Shown here: in pieces, positions 53,683 through 64,000 of the stretch
How positions within the stretch are numbered: position 1 is the stretch's first letter
How the letters are laid out: every line of letters begins with the position of its first letter
Assembly: GCA_031286585.1 (NCBI GenBank)
Contig: JAITUC010000009.1
Span: 62,001 to 126,000, forward strand
Reading direction: 5' to 3'
Origin: Delftia acidovorans
Lineage (GTDB): Bacteria; Pseudomonadota; Gammaproteobacteria; Burkholderiales; Burkholderiaceae_C
DNA: 64,000 nucleotides
Position numbers and translations under genes: made by a program
The notes under the pieces: model-generated
Databases searched by the model: none
Seen by the model: the letters and a program-made list of their open reading frames with translations, nothing else
What the model was told of the DNA's origin: nothing

Positions 53683-54606
53683 ATGGCGAACGTGACCCTT
53701 GCCGCCGGCAGCGGCTTTGCCCCGCCCGGCAGCGGCGCCCGCCGCATCCCGCCCATACAGTGCCTGCTCACTTTCGAGGCGCTGGCGCGGCTGCGCAGCG
53801 TGACGCAGACGGCCGAGGAGCTGTGCGTCACGCCCAGCGCCGTCAGCCACCGCGTGCGCCAGCTCGAGCAGATCCTGGGCACGCGGCTGTTCGGCCGCTC
53901 CGATTTTTCCCTCACCACCGAGGGCAGCGCCTACCTGTCCCACGTGCGCGAGGGCCTGGGCGCGCTGCAGCGCTTTCCGGGCGAGGTGACGGCGCCGGGC
54001 CGCCGCAGGCTCAAGCTCGCGGTCACGCCCACCTTCGCGCGCGTGATCCTGATCCCGCGCCTGCGCCAGTTCACGGAAACCTATCCCGAGATCGACATCG
54101 CCCTGCAGGTCTCCATCCCGCTGCTGGACGTGGTGGCCGAGGATGCCGACCTGATGGTGCGCTTCGGCCCCGGCCACTATGCCGATGTGGAGCACATCGA
54201 GCTGGCGCGCGACATGGTCACGCCGCTGGCCTCGCCGGCCTTCATCCGCGAGCACGGTCCCTTCGAGCAGCCCCAGGACCTGGAAGGCATGCCCCTGCTG
54301 CGCAGCCCGCTGGAGCCCTGGCGCACCTGGTTCGGCGCCACCGGCCTGGACTGGCCCGAGCCGCACGAGGGCTCGCAGTTCAACGACATCGGCCTGATGT
54401 GCGACGCGGCCTCGGCCGGCATGGGCATCGCCCTGGTGCGCCACAAGCTGGGCGCGCCCTGGCTGGACAATGGCACCCTGGTGCGCCTGTTCGACGTGGA
54501 CACGGCCAGCCCCCATGCCCACTACCTGTGCTGGCGCACCGGCACCATGGACCGCTGGGAGTGCGCCGCCTTTGCGGAATGGTTGAAGAGGGCGATGGCC
54601 TGCTGA
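53683..54606 (+). CDS. LysR-family regulator, GcvA-like
   Basis: A 307-residue LysR protein with an N-terminal HTH (LTFEALARLRSVTQTAEELC, about residues 29-48, then VTPSAVSHRVRQLEQILG) and a substrate domain. A roughly 20-residue N-terminal lead precedes the HTH. It lies 19 bp after purU in the same direction, so it may regulate one-carbon or glycine metabolism, as GcvA does. It could also control glcD downstream (109 bp). Confidence 0.87.
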   Translation: MANVTLAAGSGFAPPGSGARRIPPIQCLLTFEALARLRSVTQTAEELCVTPSAVSHRVRQLEQILGTRLFGRSDFSLTTEGSAYLSHVREGLGALQRFPGEVTAPGRRRLKLAVTPTFARVILIPRLRQFTETYPEIDIALQVSIPLLDVVAEDADLMVRFGPGHYADVEHIELARDMVTPLASPAFIREHGPFEQPQDLEGMPLLRSPLEPWRTWFGATGLDWPEPHEGSQFNDIGLMCDAASAGMGIALVRHKLGAPWLDNGTLVRLFDVDTASPHAHYLCWRTGTMDRWECAAFAEWLKRAMAC

Positions 54607-54621
54607 GGCGCCCATAACGGG

Positions 54622-54648
54622 TTTCGCGGATTTCGCGGATTTCACGCG
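54622..54648 (+). repeat. Three 9-bp tandem units
   Basis: tttcgcgga, tttcgcgga, tttcacgcg in a row after the LysR gene. The third is degenerate. It may be a chance slippage product. Confidence 0.5.
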
Positions 54649-54715
54649 CCGTTGCAATAAACATCAGCGCAGTCCCGCTGCACAAAGACGGCGGCATCGC
54701 CTAAAGTCAGGCTCC

Positions 54716-56269
54716 ATGACTTCCGCCAGCTCCCCAGCCAGCCCCGCTCCCGGCGCCATGGCCTCGGCCGCCGCCGATGCGGCCCACCAGCAGCCCACAG
54801 TCTCCGAGCGCGCACGGCGCCAGGCCGAGGTCGTGGCCGCGCTGGCCCGCCATGTGCCCGCGCATGCCCTGCTGTGGAATGCCGAGGACACCACGCCCTA
54901 TGAATGCGACGGCCTCACGGCCTACCGCCAGCGCCCGCTGGTGGTCTGCCTGCCCGAGACCGAGGCCCAGGTCCAGGCCGTGCTGCGTGCCTGCCACGCC
55001 ATCCGGGTGCCCGTGATCGCGCGCGGCGCGGGCACCGGGCTGTCGGGCGGTGCGCTGCCCCATCCCATGGGCGTGACGCTGTCGCTGGCCAAGTTCAACA
55101 AGATCCTCCAGGTCGATGCGGCCAGCCGCACGGCCGTGGTGCAGTGCGGCGTGCGCAACCTGGCCATCAGCGAGGCCGCCGCGCCCTTCGGCCTGTACTA
55201 CGCGCCCGATCCCAGCAGCCAGATCGCCTGCACCATCGGTGGCAACGTGGCCGAGAACTCGGGCGGCGTGCACTGCCTCAAGTACGGGCTGACCGTGCAC
55301 AACGTGCTCAAGGTGCGCGGCTTCACCGTGGAGGGCGAGCCGGTGGAGTTCGGCTCCACGGCGCTGGACACGCCGGGCTTCGACCTACTGGCCCTCCTGG
55401 TCGGCAGCGAGGGCATGCTGGCCGTGACCACCGAAGTCACCGTGCGGCTGATCCCCAAGCCCCAGCTGGCGCGCTGCATCATGGCCAGCTTCGACGACGT
55501 GCGCAAGGCCGGCGACGCCGTGGCCGCCGTGATCGCGGCCGGCATCATCCCGGCTGGGCTGGAGATGATGGACAGGCCCATGACGGCCGCCGTCGACGAC
55601 TTCGTCAAGGCCGGCTACGACCTTACGGCCGAGGCCATCCTGCTGTGCGAGAGCGACGGCACGCCCGAGGAGGTCGAGGAAGAGATCGCCCACATGAGCG
55701 AAGTGCTGCGCAGCGCGGGCGCCACGGCCATCACGGTGAGCGAGAGCGAGGCCGAGCGCCTGCGCTTCTGGAGCGGGCGCAAGAACGCCTTTCCCGCCAG
55801 CGGGCGCATCAGCCCCGACTACATGTGCATGGACTCCACCATCCCGCGCAAGCGCCTGGCCGACATCCTGCTGGCCATCCAGGAGATGGAAAAGAAATAC
55901 GGCCTGCGCTGCGCCAACGTCTTCCACGCGGGCGACGGCAACCTGCACCCGCTGATCCTGTTCGATGCCAACGACCCCGACGAACTGCACCGCTGCGAGC
56001 TGTTCGGCGCCGACATCCTGGAGACCAGCGTGGCCATGGGCGGCACGGTGACGGGCGAGCATGGCGTGGGCGTGGAAAAGCTCAACTCCATGTGCACCCA
56101 GTTCACCACGGCCGAGAACGACCAGATGTTCGCCCTCAAGGCCGCCTTCGACCCGCAGGCCCTGCTCAACCCCGGCAAGGTGATTCCCACGCTCAACCGC
56201 TGTGCCGAGTACGGAAAGATGCTGGTGCGCGGCGGCCAGATCTCCCACCCGGACCTGCCGAGATTCTGA
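54716..56269 (+). CDS. glcD: FAD-linked oxidase, glycolate oxidase subunit GlcD type
   Basis: 517 residues: FAD-binding PCMH domain (VIARGAGTGLSGGALPHPMG, about residues 100-119; NVAENSGGVHCLKYG) and C-terminal domain with the metal/substrate motif NVFHAGDGNLHPL. It belongs to the GlcD/D-lactate dehydrogenase class. glcE and glcF usually follow, but here a tandem repeat and an unrelated minus-strand gene follow instead. It may therefore act with subunits encoded elsewhere or as a stand-alone D-2-hydroxyacid oxidase. M15 (ASAAADAA) is an alternative start. Confidence 0.85.
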   Translation: MTSASSPASPAPGAMASAAADAAHQQPTVSERARRQAEVVAALARHVPAHALLWNAEDTTPYECDGLTAYRQRPLVVCLPETEAQVQAVLRACHAIRVPVIARGAGTGLSGGALPHPMGVTLSLAKFNKILQVDAASRTAVVQCGVRNLAISEAAAPFGLYYAPDPSSQIACTIGGNVAENSGGVHCLKYGLTVHNVLKVRGFTVEGEPVEFGSTALDTPGFDLLALLVGSEGMLAVTTEVTVRLIPKPQLARCIMASFDDVRKAGDAVAAVIAAGIIPAGLEMMDRPMTAAVDDFVKAGYDLTAEAILLCESDGTPEEVEEEIAHMSEVLRSAGATAITVSESEAERLRFWSGRKNAFPASGRISPDYMCMDSTIPRKRLADILLAIQEMEKKYGLRCANVFHAGDGNLHPLILFDANDPDELHRCELFGADILETSVAMGGTVTGEHGVGVEKLNSMCTQFTTAENDQMFALKAAFDPQALLNPGKVIPTLNRCAEYGKMLVRGGQISHPDLPRF

Positions 56270-56324
56270 GGCGACGTGCAACGGGCGACGTGCAACGGGC
56301 GCGGTGCAACCGGCGCCGTGCAAC
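56270..56324 (+). repeat. Four 14-bp tandem units after glcD
   Basis: Units of the form GGGCGACGTGCAAC start at the base after the glcD TGA: 56270-56282, 56283-56296, 56297-56310 and 56311-56324. The first unit is 13 bp; units 3 and 4 have two or more changes. They end 8 bp before the stop of the minus-strand lipoprotein gene. Confidence 0.85.
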
Positions 56325-56331
56325 CCGCTGG

Positions 56332-57354
56332 TCACGGCTGCCGCAGGCAGCGCAGCCACAGCCCGTCGAGCGCGCGGGCCAGCGCACCTTGCTTCCTCGG
56401 TACGGCCAGGTCCTCCGCCAGGTCTTCGATCATGGCCTCCAGCGGTACGGCATGGGACAGAGTGCGCACGCCGCATTCCATCGCCAAGGCGGTGTCCAGG
56501 TAGACCACGCGCGCACCGGCCACGCCCCAGCGCGTGAGTTCGCGCACACGGCCGACCTGGTTCAGCCGCAGGCGCATTGCCTCCAGCCGCTCGGCCAGGG
56601 ATCTGCGGATGCGCTCGCCTGCCTCGGGCCGGTCCTCCTCCAGCCTGCGCAGCGCCGCCTCCTGCTGCTCGAGCGTGCGCTCCAGCGCGCGCAGAGCCGC
56701 CTCGCGCCCCAGCCGGGCCTCGTCGTAGCGCGGCAGGGCGGCACGCAACCGCTCCAGCGTCTGCTTGCGTTCGCGTGCATAGACCGGCTCGGCGGGGCGC
56801 CCGGAACGCACGCAAGCGTCGGCGGCCAGCACCAGCCGCGGCGGAGAGGCTTCGGCGCCCAGCCTTTGCGGGCGGAAGCTGCGGCAGTCTGTCATTTCCT
56901 CCAGCCTGCGCAGGTCTTCCAGGTGCAGGCGCAGGCGTTCCGCGTCCTTCTGCGCCTCAAGCCGATGGCGACCCAGCATCTCCTGGCGCTGGCGCTCCAG
57001 CATCAGCAATTCGCGCCAGCCACCGCGCAGCCGGGCCTCGAACCGCGCCTGCTCGCCATCGGCAGCCCGCTGCAGCTGCTCGGCATCCTGGCGCAGCCGC
57101 CACTGCAGGTATCCATGCGTGCCTGATCTCTCGCAGGTGTACTCGACGATGCGCCCGCCGCTTCCATCGCCCACGCTGCGCCATGCACTGCGCGCGCATG
57201 CGTTCCTCTCCTGGAGTACCTTGCCTATCGAGACCCCCGATGCACCGCCCCAGGACGCGGCCCGGACCGCCAGGACATCACCGTCGTCACCGCCGCAACC
57301 GCCCAGCACCAGTACAAGGCTCGAGGGCAGCTGCCACACTCGTTGCCAACGCAT
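56332..57354 (-). CDS. Hypothetical coiled-coil lipoprotein
   Basis: 340 residues with a lipoprotein signal (VLGGC, lipidated Cys near residue 20). The central part is a long charged helix rich in Arg, Glu, Leu and Gln (about residues 85-160 and 205-270), likely coiled coil, with paired cysteines outside it. I do not recognise the family. The plus-strand frames across it are shadows. It is divergent from an HTH gene, and the 118 bp between them holds two palindromes, so the pair may form one regulated unit. Confidence 0.65.
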   Translation of the reverse strand: MRWQRVWQLPSSLVLVLGGCGGDDGDVLAVRAASWGGASGVSIGKVLQERNACARSAWRSVGDGSGGRIVEYTCERSGTHGYLQWRLRQDAEQLQRAADGEQARFEARLRGGWRELLMLERQRQEMLGRHRLEAQKDAERLRLHLEDLRRLEEMTDCRSFRPQRLGAEASPPRLVLAADACVRSGRPAEPVYARERKQTLERLRAALPRYDEARLGREAALRALERTLEQQEAALRRLEEDRPEAGERIRRSLAERLEAMRLRLNQVGRVRELTRWGVAGARVVYLDTALAMECGVRTLSHAVPLEAMIEDLAEDLAVPRKQGALARALDGLWLRCLRQP

Positions 57355-57389
57355 TTGCTCCCCCGTGCATGTGATTTCCAGATCGATGG

Positions 57390-57444
57390 TTGATATTAAC
57401 TATCAATCAAAAAGAGATGTGATTTTTCCAAATACTCACATCTC
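57390..57444. promoter_or_regulatory. Two palindromes between the lipoprotein and HTH genes
   Basis: TTGATA-N5-TATCAA at 57390-57406, and a 9-bp inverted repeat GAGATGTGA (57414-57422) with TCACATCTC (57436-57444) spaced by 13 bases. The block is AT-rich. These are good candidate binding sites for the HTH protein, covering both divergent promoters. Confidence 0.6.
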
Positions 57445-57472
57445 AATCAGACCAATCCCATAGCGTTCGCGC

Positions 57473-57895
57473 ATGCAGGATGCAAAGCAGCGGTTTGCTC
57501 AAAAATTACGTGATTCGATGCAGGCCCAGGGCTACGAAGCCAGGCCTGCCGTGCTGGAGCACGAGTTCAATTCCCGTTTCTGGGGCAAGCCCATGTCCCA
57601 GCACGGCGTGCGCCTTTGGCTGGTCGGCAAGACCATGCCCAACGCCAAGAAACTCGCTGCGCTGGCCGATTGGCTGCAGGTGCCGCTGGAGGAGTTCCTG
57701 CGCTCGCCGCAGCAGGTGCGTGAGGTGCGCGAGCCCAAGAGCGCCTGGTCCGCAGGCCTGGGCTACGAGGACAACGAACTGTTCAAGATCTACCTGCGCC
57801 TTCCCGTGCCCAAGCGCCGGCTGGCGCGCGACGTGATCCTGGCCATTGCGCGCGCCCATGATGCCGAGGAAGCGGAACGCGCCGCTGGCTCGTAG
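57473..57895 (+). CDS. Small HTH (XRE-like) regulator
   Basis: A 140-residue protein whose N-terminal half resembles a lambda-repressor-type HTH (GKPMSQHGVRLWLVGKTMPN, then KKLAALADWLQVPLEEFL, residues about 38-75). The C-terminal half is short and uncharacterised. Proteins like this occur in Burkholderiales genomes and prophages. It may repress itself and the divergent lipoprotein gene. No other phage gene lies near. Confidence 0.8.
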   Translation: MQDAKQRFAQKLRDSMQAQGYEARPAVLEHEFNSRFWGKPMSQHGVRLWLVGKTMPNAKKLAALADWLQVPLEEFLRSPQQVREVREPKSAWSAGLGYEDNELFKIYLRLPVPKRRLARDVILAIARAHDAEEAERAAGS

Positions 57896-57957
57896 CCAGT
57901 CGGCGCGTCGGGTGCTCATCGGTCCGCCCACTGCGGGGCAGCGGCCCCGCCCGTGCA

Positions 57958-58308
57958 TCAGCCGCCCATGGCGCGCTGGCGTGCCTCGCGCTGGGCGGGC
58001 GTCTCGTTGAGCAGTTCATTGATCACTTCCTGCCGCGTCTTGCCTGCGCCGGTCTGCGGTGCGGCAGCCGGATAGACGCCGGCATTGAAGCGCGAGGTGC
58101 CGCCCTGGCGCACGGCTGCCTCGGCCTCGGCAACCACCTGGGCGCGTGTCTTGCTGCTTTGGAAATGTTCGGGATGCACGACGACGCCTGCCTCGTTGTT
58201 GGCAGGATGCATGTATCCGGCCGCCGAGGCCATGCCGGGCAGCAGCAGCGCTGCCGATGCGGCCAGGCCGGCGATGAGGGTGGCGGGGGTGAAGCGGCGT
58301 TGCGACAT
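57958..58308 (-). CDS. DUF4148 secreted protein
   Basis: 116 residues: signal peptide ending ASAAG (about residue 30), then two copies of the DUF4148 motif KTRxxV (KTRAQVVAEAEAAVRQG and KTRQEVINELLNET). DUF4148 proteins are common, small and periplasmic in Burkholderiales, with no known function. aaagga lies upstream of the ATG. A CusR/CopR-like box lies 128 bp upstream, suggesting metal control, and the metal efflux operon is next door. Confidence 0.85.
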   Translation of the reverse strand: MSQRRFTPATLIAGLAASAALLLPGMASAAGYMHPANNEAGVVVHPEHFQSSKTRAQVVAEAEAAVRQGGTSRFNAGVYPAAAPQTGAGKTRQEVINELLNETPAQREARQRAMGG

Positions 58309-58435
58309 GGTGTGATTCCTTTCAGGGACGTTGGTAATTCGTTCTCCCCACGCCCCGCGATGCGGAACGCCGGGGAGAGGACTCCAATGTAGAAATCACG
58401 CGCCCACACCAGCCCCACAGGATGGTGACATTGCT

Positions 58436-58449
58436 GTCATACAACCGAC
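58436..58449. promoter_or_regulatory. CusR/CopR-like metal-response box
   Basis: TGACA-TTGC-TGTCA, a perfect palindrome with the 4-base spacing of the CusR box. It lies between the czcA terminator and the DUF4148 gene, so DUF4148 is the likely target. No two-component genes are in the window. Confidence 0.55.
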
Positions 58450-58465
58450 ATACGCCAAAAGCATC

Positions 58466-58496
58466 CAAAAAAAGGCCACGGGCATCCCGTGGCCTT
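58466..58496 (-). terminator. Terminator of the czcCBA operon
   Basis: Read on the minus strand: a 10-bp stem aggccacggg/cccgtggcct with a 3-base loop, followed by seven T. It lies 19 bp after the czcA stop. Confidence 0.92.
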
Positions 58497-58514
58497 CGTG
58501 GAGCGGCTTGGCCG

Positions 58515-61700
<3,186 letters not shown>

Positions 61701-61723
61701 GGAGTGCTCCGTTCATGTCCGCA

Positions 61724-63091
61724 TCAATGGGAGTGCTCGGCCGTGGCCTTGCCCAGCTCGGCCTTGAGCATGAAGCTGCCCTCGACCACGTAGGATTGGC
61801 CGGGCTTGAGGCCTTCGAGCACCTCGGTGGCCTTGCCGTCGCTGCGGCCCACGCGCACGGGCTGGGCGCGGAAACCGCCCTGCGCGGGCACGAAGACCAC
61901 GGTCTGCTGCTCCATCGACTGCAGCGCCTGCGCTGCCACGGCCAGCGGCACCTGCCGGGACGATGCCGTCAGCTCCACGTTCACGAACAGGCCCGGGCGC
62001 CACACGCCGTCCGGATTGGGCAGGGTGATGCGCGCGGGTGCCGTGCGCGTGTCCTGGCCGATCAGGGCGCCCACATAGGCCACCTCGCCCGTGGCCGAGG
62101 AGTCGAAGGCCGTGGCGCGCACCGTGGCCTTCTCGCCCACGCGCACGGCGGGCAGGTCGGGCGCGGCCACGCGCATCTCGGCCCAGACGCTGCGCAGGTC
62201 GGAGATGGTGAAGACCTGGGTGGTGTCCTGCACGGCCTCGCCCACGGACAGGTGCTTTTCCACGATCACGCCGTCGAACGGCGCACGCAGCTCGAAGCGG
62301 TTGAGCCCGCCCGCGCCGCCCGTGCCAGCGCCCGTGGCGGCCAGTTTCTGCTGGGCGTTGGAGACGGCGATCTCGGCCTCGCGCAGCGCCTGGCGGGCCT
62401 GCAGGTAGTCCTGCTCGGCCGAGACCTTTTCCTCCCACAGCTGCTTTTCGCGCGCGAAGGTGGTGCGCGCCAGCTCCAGGCGCTTGCTGGCGGCCAGCAG
62501 CTCGCTGCGCTGCTCGGAGACGGCGGCGCTGCTGAGCACGGCCAGCAGCTGGCCCTTCTTCACGTTCTGGCCCAGGTTGGCGGGGACGGTTTCGGCAATG
62601 CCGGCCACGCGCGGCACGACGTGGGCCGTGCGGTCTTCGTTGAAGCGGATCTCGCCGGGCAGCTGCAGCACGGAGCGCACGGTGGCCGGCCCGGCCTCGG
62701 CCAGGCGCACGCCGGCCGCCTGCATGCGCTGGGCGTCCATGGCGATCAGGCCTTCGTCGTCGCCATGGCCGGCCTCGGCGGCGGCTGCAGGTTTGGCGGA
62801 GGGCTTGGCTTCGGATTTTTCCGACTGGGATTCCTCGTGGTGTTCATCGTCGGCATGGCCTTCATCGTGCTTGTGGCCGTCGGCGGCGGCTGCGGCGGCA
62901 CCGTGATGCTCGCCATCGGCGTGGCCCGCGGCCTCGCTGTGGCCATGGCCATGGCTGTCGGCCTTGGCTGCGCCCGGCGGGCCGCTGCGCAGGATCAGGG
63001 TGGCGGCCAGCGCGCCCAGGGCCAGGATGACGGCGATGGCCACGAGGGTACGGCGCGGTCCGAGGGGGGAGGAGGAGGGCTTGGTGTTCAT
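61724..63091 (-). CDS. czcB: Heavy-metal efflux adaptor CzcB
   Basis: 455 residues: an N-terminal membrane anchor (about 15-35), then a histidine-rich periplasmic stretch (about residues 45-95, with more than ten His in HGHGH, GEHHG, DGHKHDEGH and DEHHEE). The adaptor hairpin and beta-barrel follow, with a C-terminal AEHSH. The His-rich part should bind Zn/Co/Cd before hand-over to CzcA. It is longer than most adaptors because of this stretch. Confidence 0.92.
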   Translation of the reverse strand: MNTKPSSSPLGPRRTLVAIAVILALGALAATLILRSGPPGAAKADSHGHGHSEAAGHADGEHHGAAAAAADGHKHDEGHADDEHHEESQSEKSEAKPSAKPAAAAEAGHGDDEGLIAMDAQRMQAAGVRLAEAGPATVRSVLQLPGEIRFNEDRTAHVVPRVAGIAETVPANLGQNVKKGQLLAVLSSAAVSEQRSELLAASKRLELARTTFAREKQLWEEKVSAEQDYLQARQALREAEIAVSNAQQKLAATGAGTGGAGGLNRFELRAPFDGVIVEKHLSVGEAVQDTTQVFTISDLRSVWAEMRVAAPDLPAVRVGEKATVRATAFDSSATGEVAYVGALIGQDTRTAPARITLPNPDGVWRPGLFVNVELTASSRQVPLAVAAQALQSMEQQTVVFVPAQGGFRAQPVRVGRSDGKATEVLEGLKPGQSYVVEGSFMLKAELGKATAEHSH

Positions 63092-63121
63092 GGTCTGGAT
63101 GCAATCAGGTTGCTATCGGAA

Positions 63122-64000
63122 TCAGAGGCCGGACTCGCTGCCCAGCAGGCGGTCGATGTCGGCGGCGGCGCGGTGGGTGGCCAGCAGCTGGTCCAGGTAC
63201 TGGCTGCGCGCCTCGGACCAGGTGCGTTGTGCGTCCAGCACGTCGAGGTAGGCGAACTTGCCCAGCGCGAACCCGCGCGAGGCCAGCTCGTAGGCCGTGC
63301 GCGCCGTGGGCAGCACCTCCTCGGCCAGCTGGCGCGCCTGCTCGCGGCTGGCCTGCAGCAGCTCGCGCGCCTCGAACAGCCGGGCCTGCAGTTGCACGCG
63401 CGTGGCCAGCAGCTGCTCCTCGGCCTGGTCGGCCAGGCGCAGGGCCTGAAGCTGGTTGCCGCGGTTGCTGTCGAACACGGGCAGGGGCACGGAAACGCCC
63501 ACCACGAGCTGGTTGCGCCCCACTTCGGTGGCGCGCTTGACGCCCAGGCTGACCGTGGGATCGGGCAGGCGGCGCGCGCGCTCCAGATCGACCGTGGCGC
63601 GGCTTTGCTCCAGCGCCTGGCGCGCACGCAGCACGGCGGGCGCCTGTTCGATGCGCTGCTGCAGGGCTGCCAGCTCAGGCAGCAGGGGCAGCGCGTCCAC
63701 CGCGCCCTCGGCCTGGCCGAAGGGGCGCACCCGCTCGCCCCACAGCGCCTGCAGCTGGCCGCGCGCCACGCGCAGGGCCGAGCGGGCCTGTGCCTGCTCC
63801 AGCCGGGCGCCGGACTCGGCCACGCGGGCCTTGGTTTCCTCCAGCGGCGCCACCTTGCCGGCCGCCACGCGCCGGGCCGCGGCCTCGCGGGCGCCGCTGG
63901 CGATCTCCAGCGTCTGCCCGGCCAGGACCACGCGCTGCTGCGCGGCCAGCACGCCGAAGAAGGCCGTGCCCACGTCGGCGCGCAGCGCGGCCTCGGCCCC
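63122..64000 (-). CDS. czcC: Outer-membrane efflux protein CzcC (TolC family), 5' end outside window
   Basis: Only the last 292 residues are in the window; the reading frame is open through 64000, so the start lies beyond it. The sequence is long alternating helices (VDLERARRLPDPTVSLGV, then QLVVGVSVPLPVFDSNRGN), typical of the TolC-like second OEP repeat. It is the first visible gene of czcCBA, 30 bp before czcB. The C-terminus SESGL is intact. Confidence 0.9.
   Translation of the reverse strand, partial: GAEAALRADVGTAFFGVLAAQQRVVLAGQTLEIASGAREAAARRVAAGKVAPLEETKARVAESGARLEQAQARSALRVARGQLQALWGERVRPFGQAEGAVDALPLLPELAALQQRIEQAPAVLRARQALEQSRATVDLERARRLPDPTVSLGVKRATEVGRNQLVVGVSVPLPVFDSNRGNQLQALRLADQAEEQLLATRVQLQARLFEARELLQASREQARQLAEEVLPTARTAYELASRGFALGKFAYLDVLDAQRTWSEARSQYLDQLLATHRAAADIDRLLGSESGL

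Overview
The window is high-GC DNA from a betaproteobacterium, most likely of the family Comamonadaceae (Delftia/Acidovorax/Comamonas type). This rests on the protein sequences, on a ribosomal spc-alpha cluster that starts at rplN and lacks infA between secY and rpmJ, and on the glpP-glpQ-DUF2160-glpV-glpD block. The genus is inferred and was not tested. No prophage, insertion sequence, CRISPR array or rRNA gene was seen. Coding density is high. The long reading frames opposite real genes are codon-bias shadows.

Layout. 1-6.0 kb holds the end of a glycerol ABC transporter operon and glpD, which closes with a strong terminator. 6.0-6.67 kb is a non-coding gap with a possible small terminated transcript and the spc promoter. 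6.67-15.6 kb is the spc-alpha ribosomal cluster (rplN to rplQ, including secY, rpmJ and rpoA), followed by an initiator tRNA-fMet gene and its terminator. 15.7-17.9 kb carries a small hypothetical gene and a DASS-family anion symporter. 17.9-27.2 kb is the most interesting region. On the minus strand it has a tightly coupled operon: peptide/nickel-type ABC importer, luciferase-like monooxygenase, CMD protein and AhpD-like peroxidase. Divergent from it are OsmC and VOC/glyoxalase-like genes. 27.3-31.6 kb has a YegD-like Hsp70 and the rsmI / yraN-diaA-dolP cell-envelope block. 31.8-36.5 kb has a beta-hydroxyacid dehydrogenase, pilU, a cNMP-binding protein and pilT, with yggS divergent from pilT.

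36.5-44.9 kb looks like a TetR-controlled carboxylic-acid catabolic locus: a periplasmic binding protein, TetR, an acyl-CoA ligase, a single-chain biotin-dependent acyl-CoA carboxylase and a class V aminotransferase. 45.0-47.7 kb has an FKBP isomerase, an EamA exporter and a Fic protein with its own palindromic control region. 47.8-50.7 kb is a nitric-oxide detoxification pair, norR and hmp, with NorR boxes and a near-perfect sigma-54 promoter. 50.8-56.3 kb has a PAS-GGDEF-EAL protein, purU, a LysR regulator and a lone glcD. 56.3-58.5 kb has a lipoprotein and an HTH gene divided by palindromes, then a DUF4148 gene behind a CusR/CopR-like box. 58.5-64 kb is a czcCBA heavy-metal efflux operon, with czcC cut by the window end.

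Two results stand out. One is the luciferase-like monooxygenase/CMD/AhpD/ABC/OsmC/VOC locus, which reads as an uptake-and-oxidation system with no known substrate. The other is a family of about 145-bp intergenic repeats, five copies in 64 kb. Every copy starts at the stop codon of the gene before it, in the same orientation as that gene, and two copies supply the stop codon itself.
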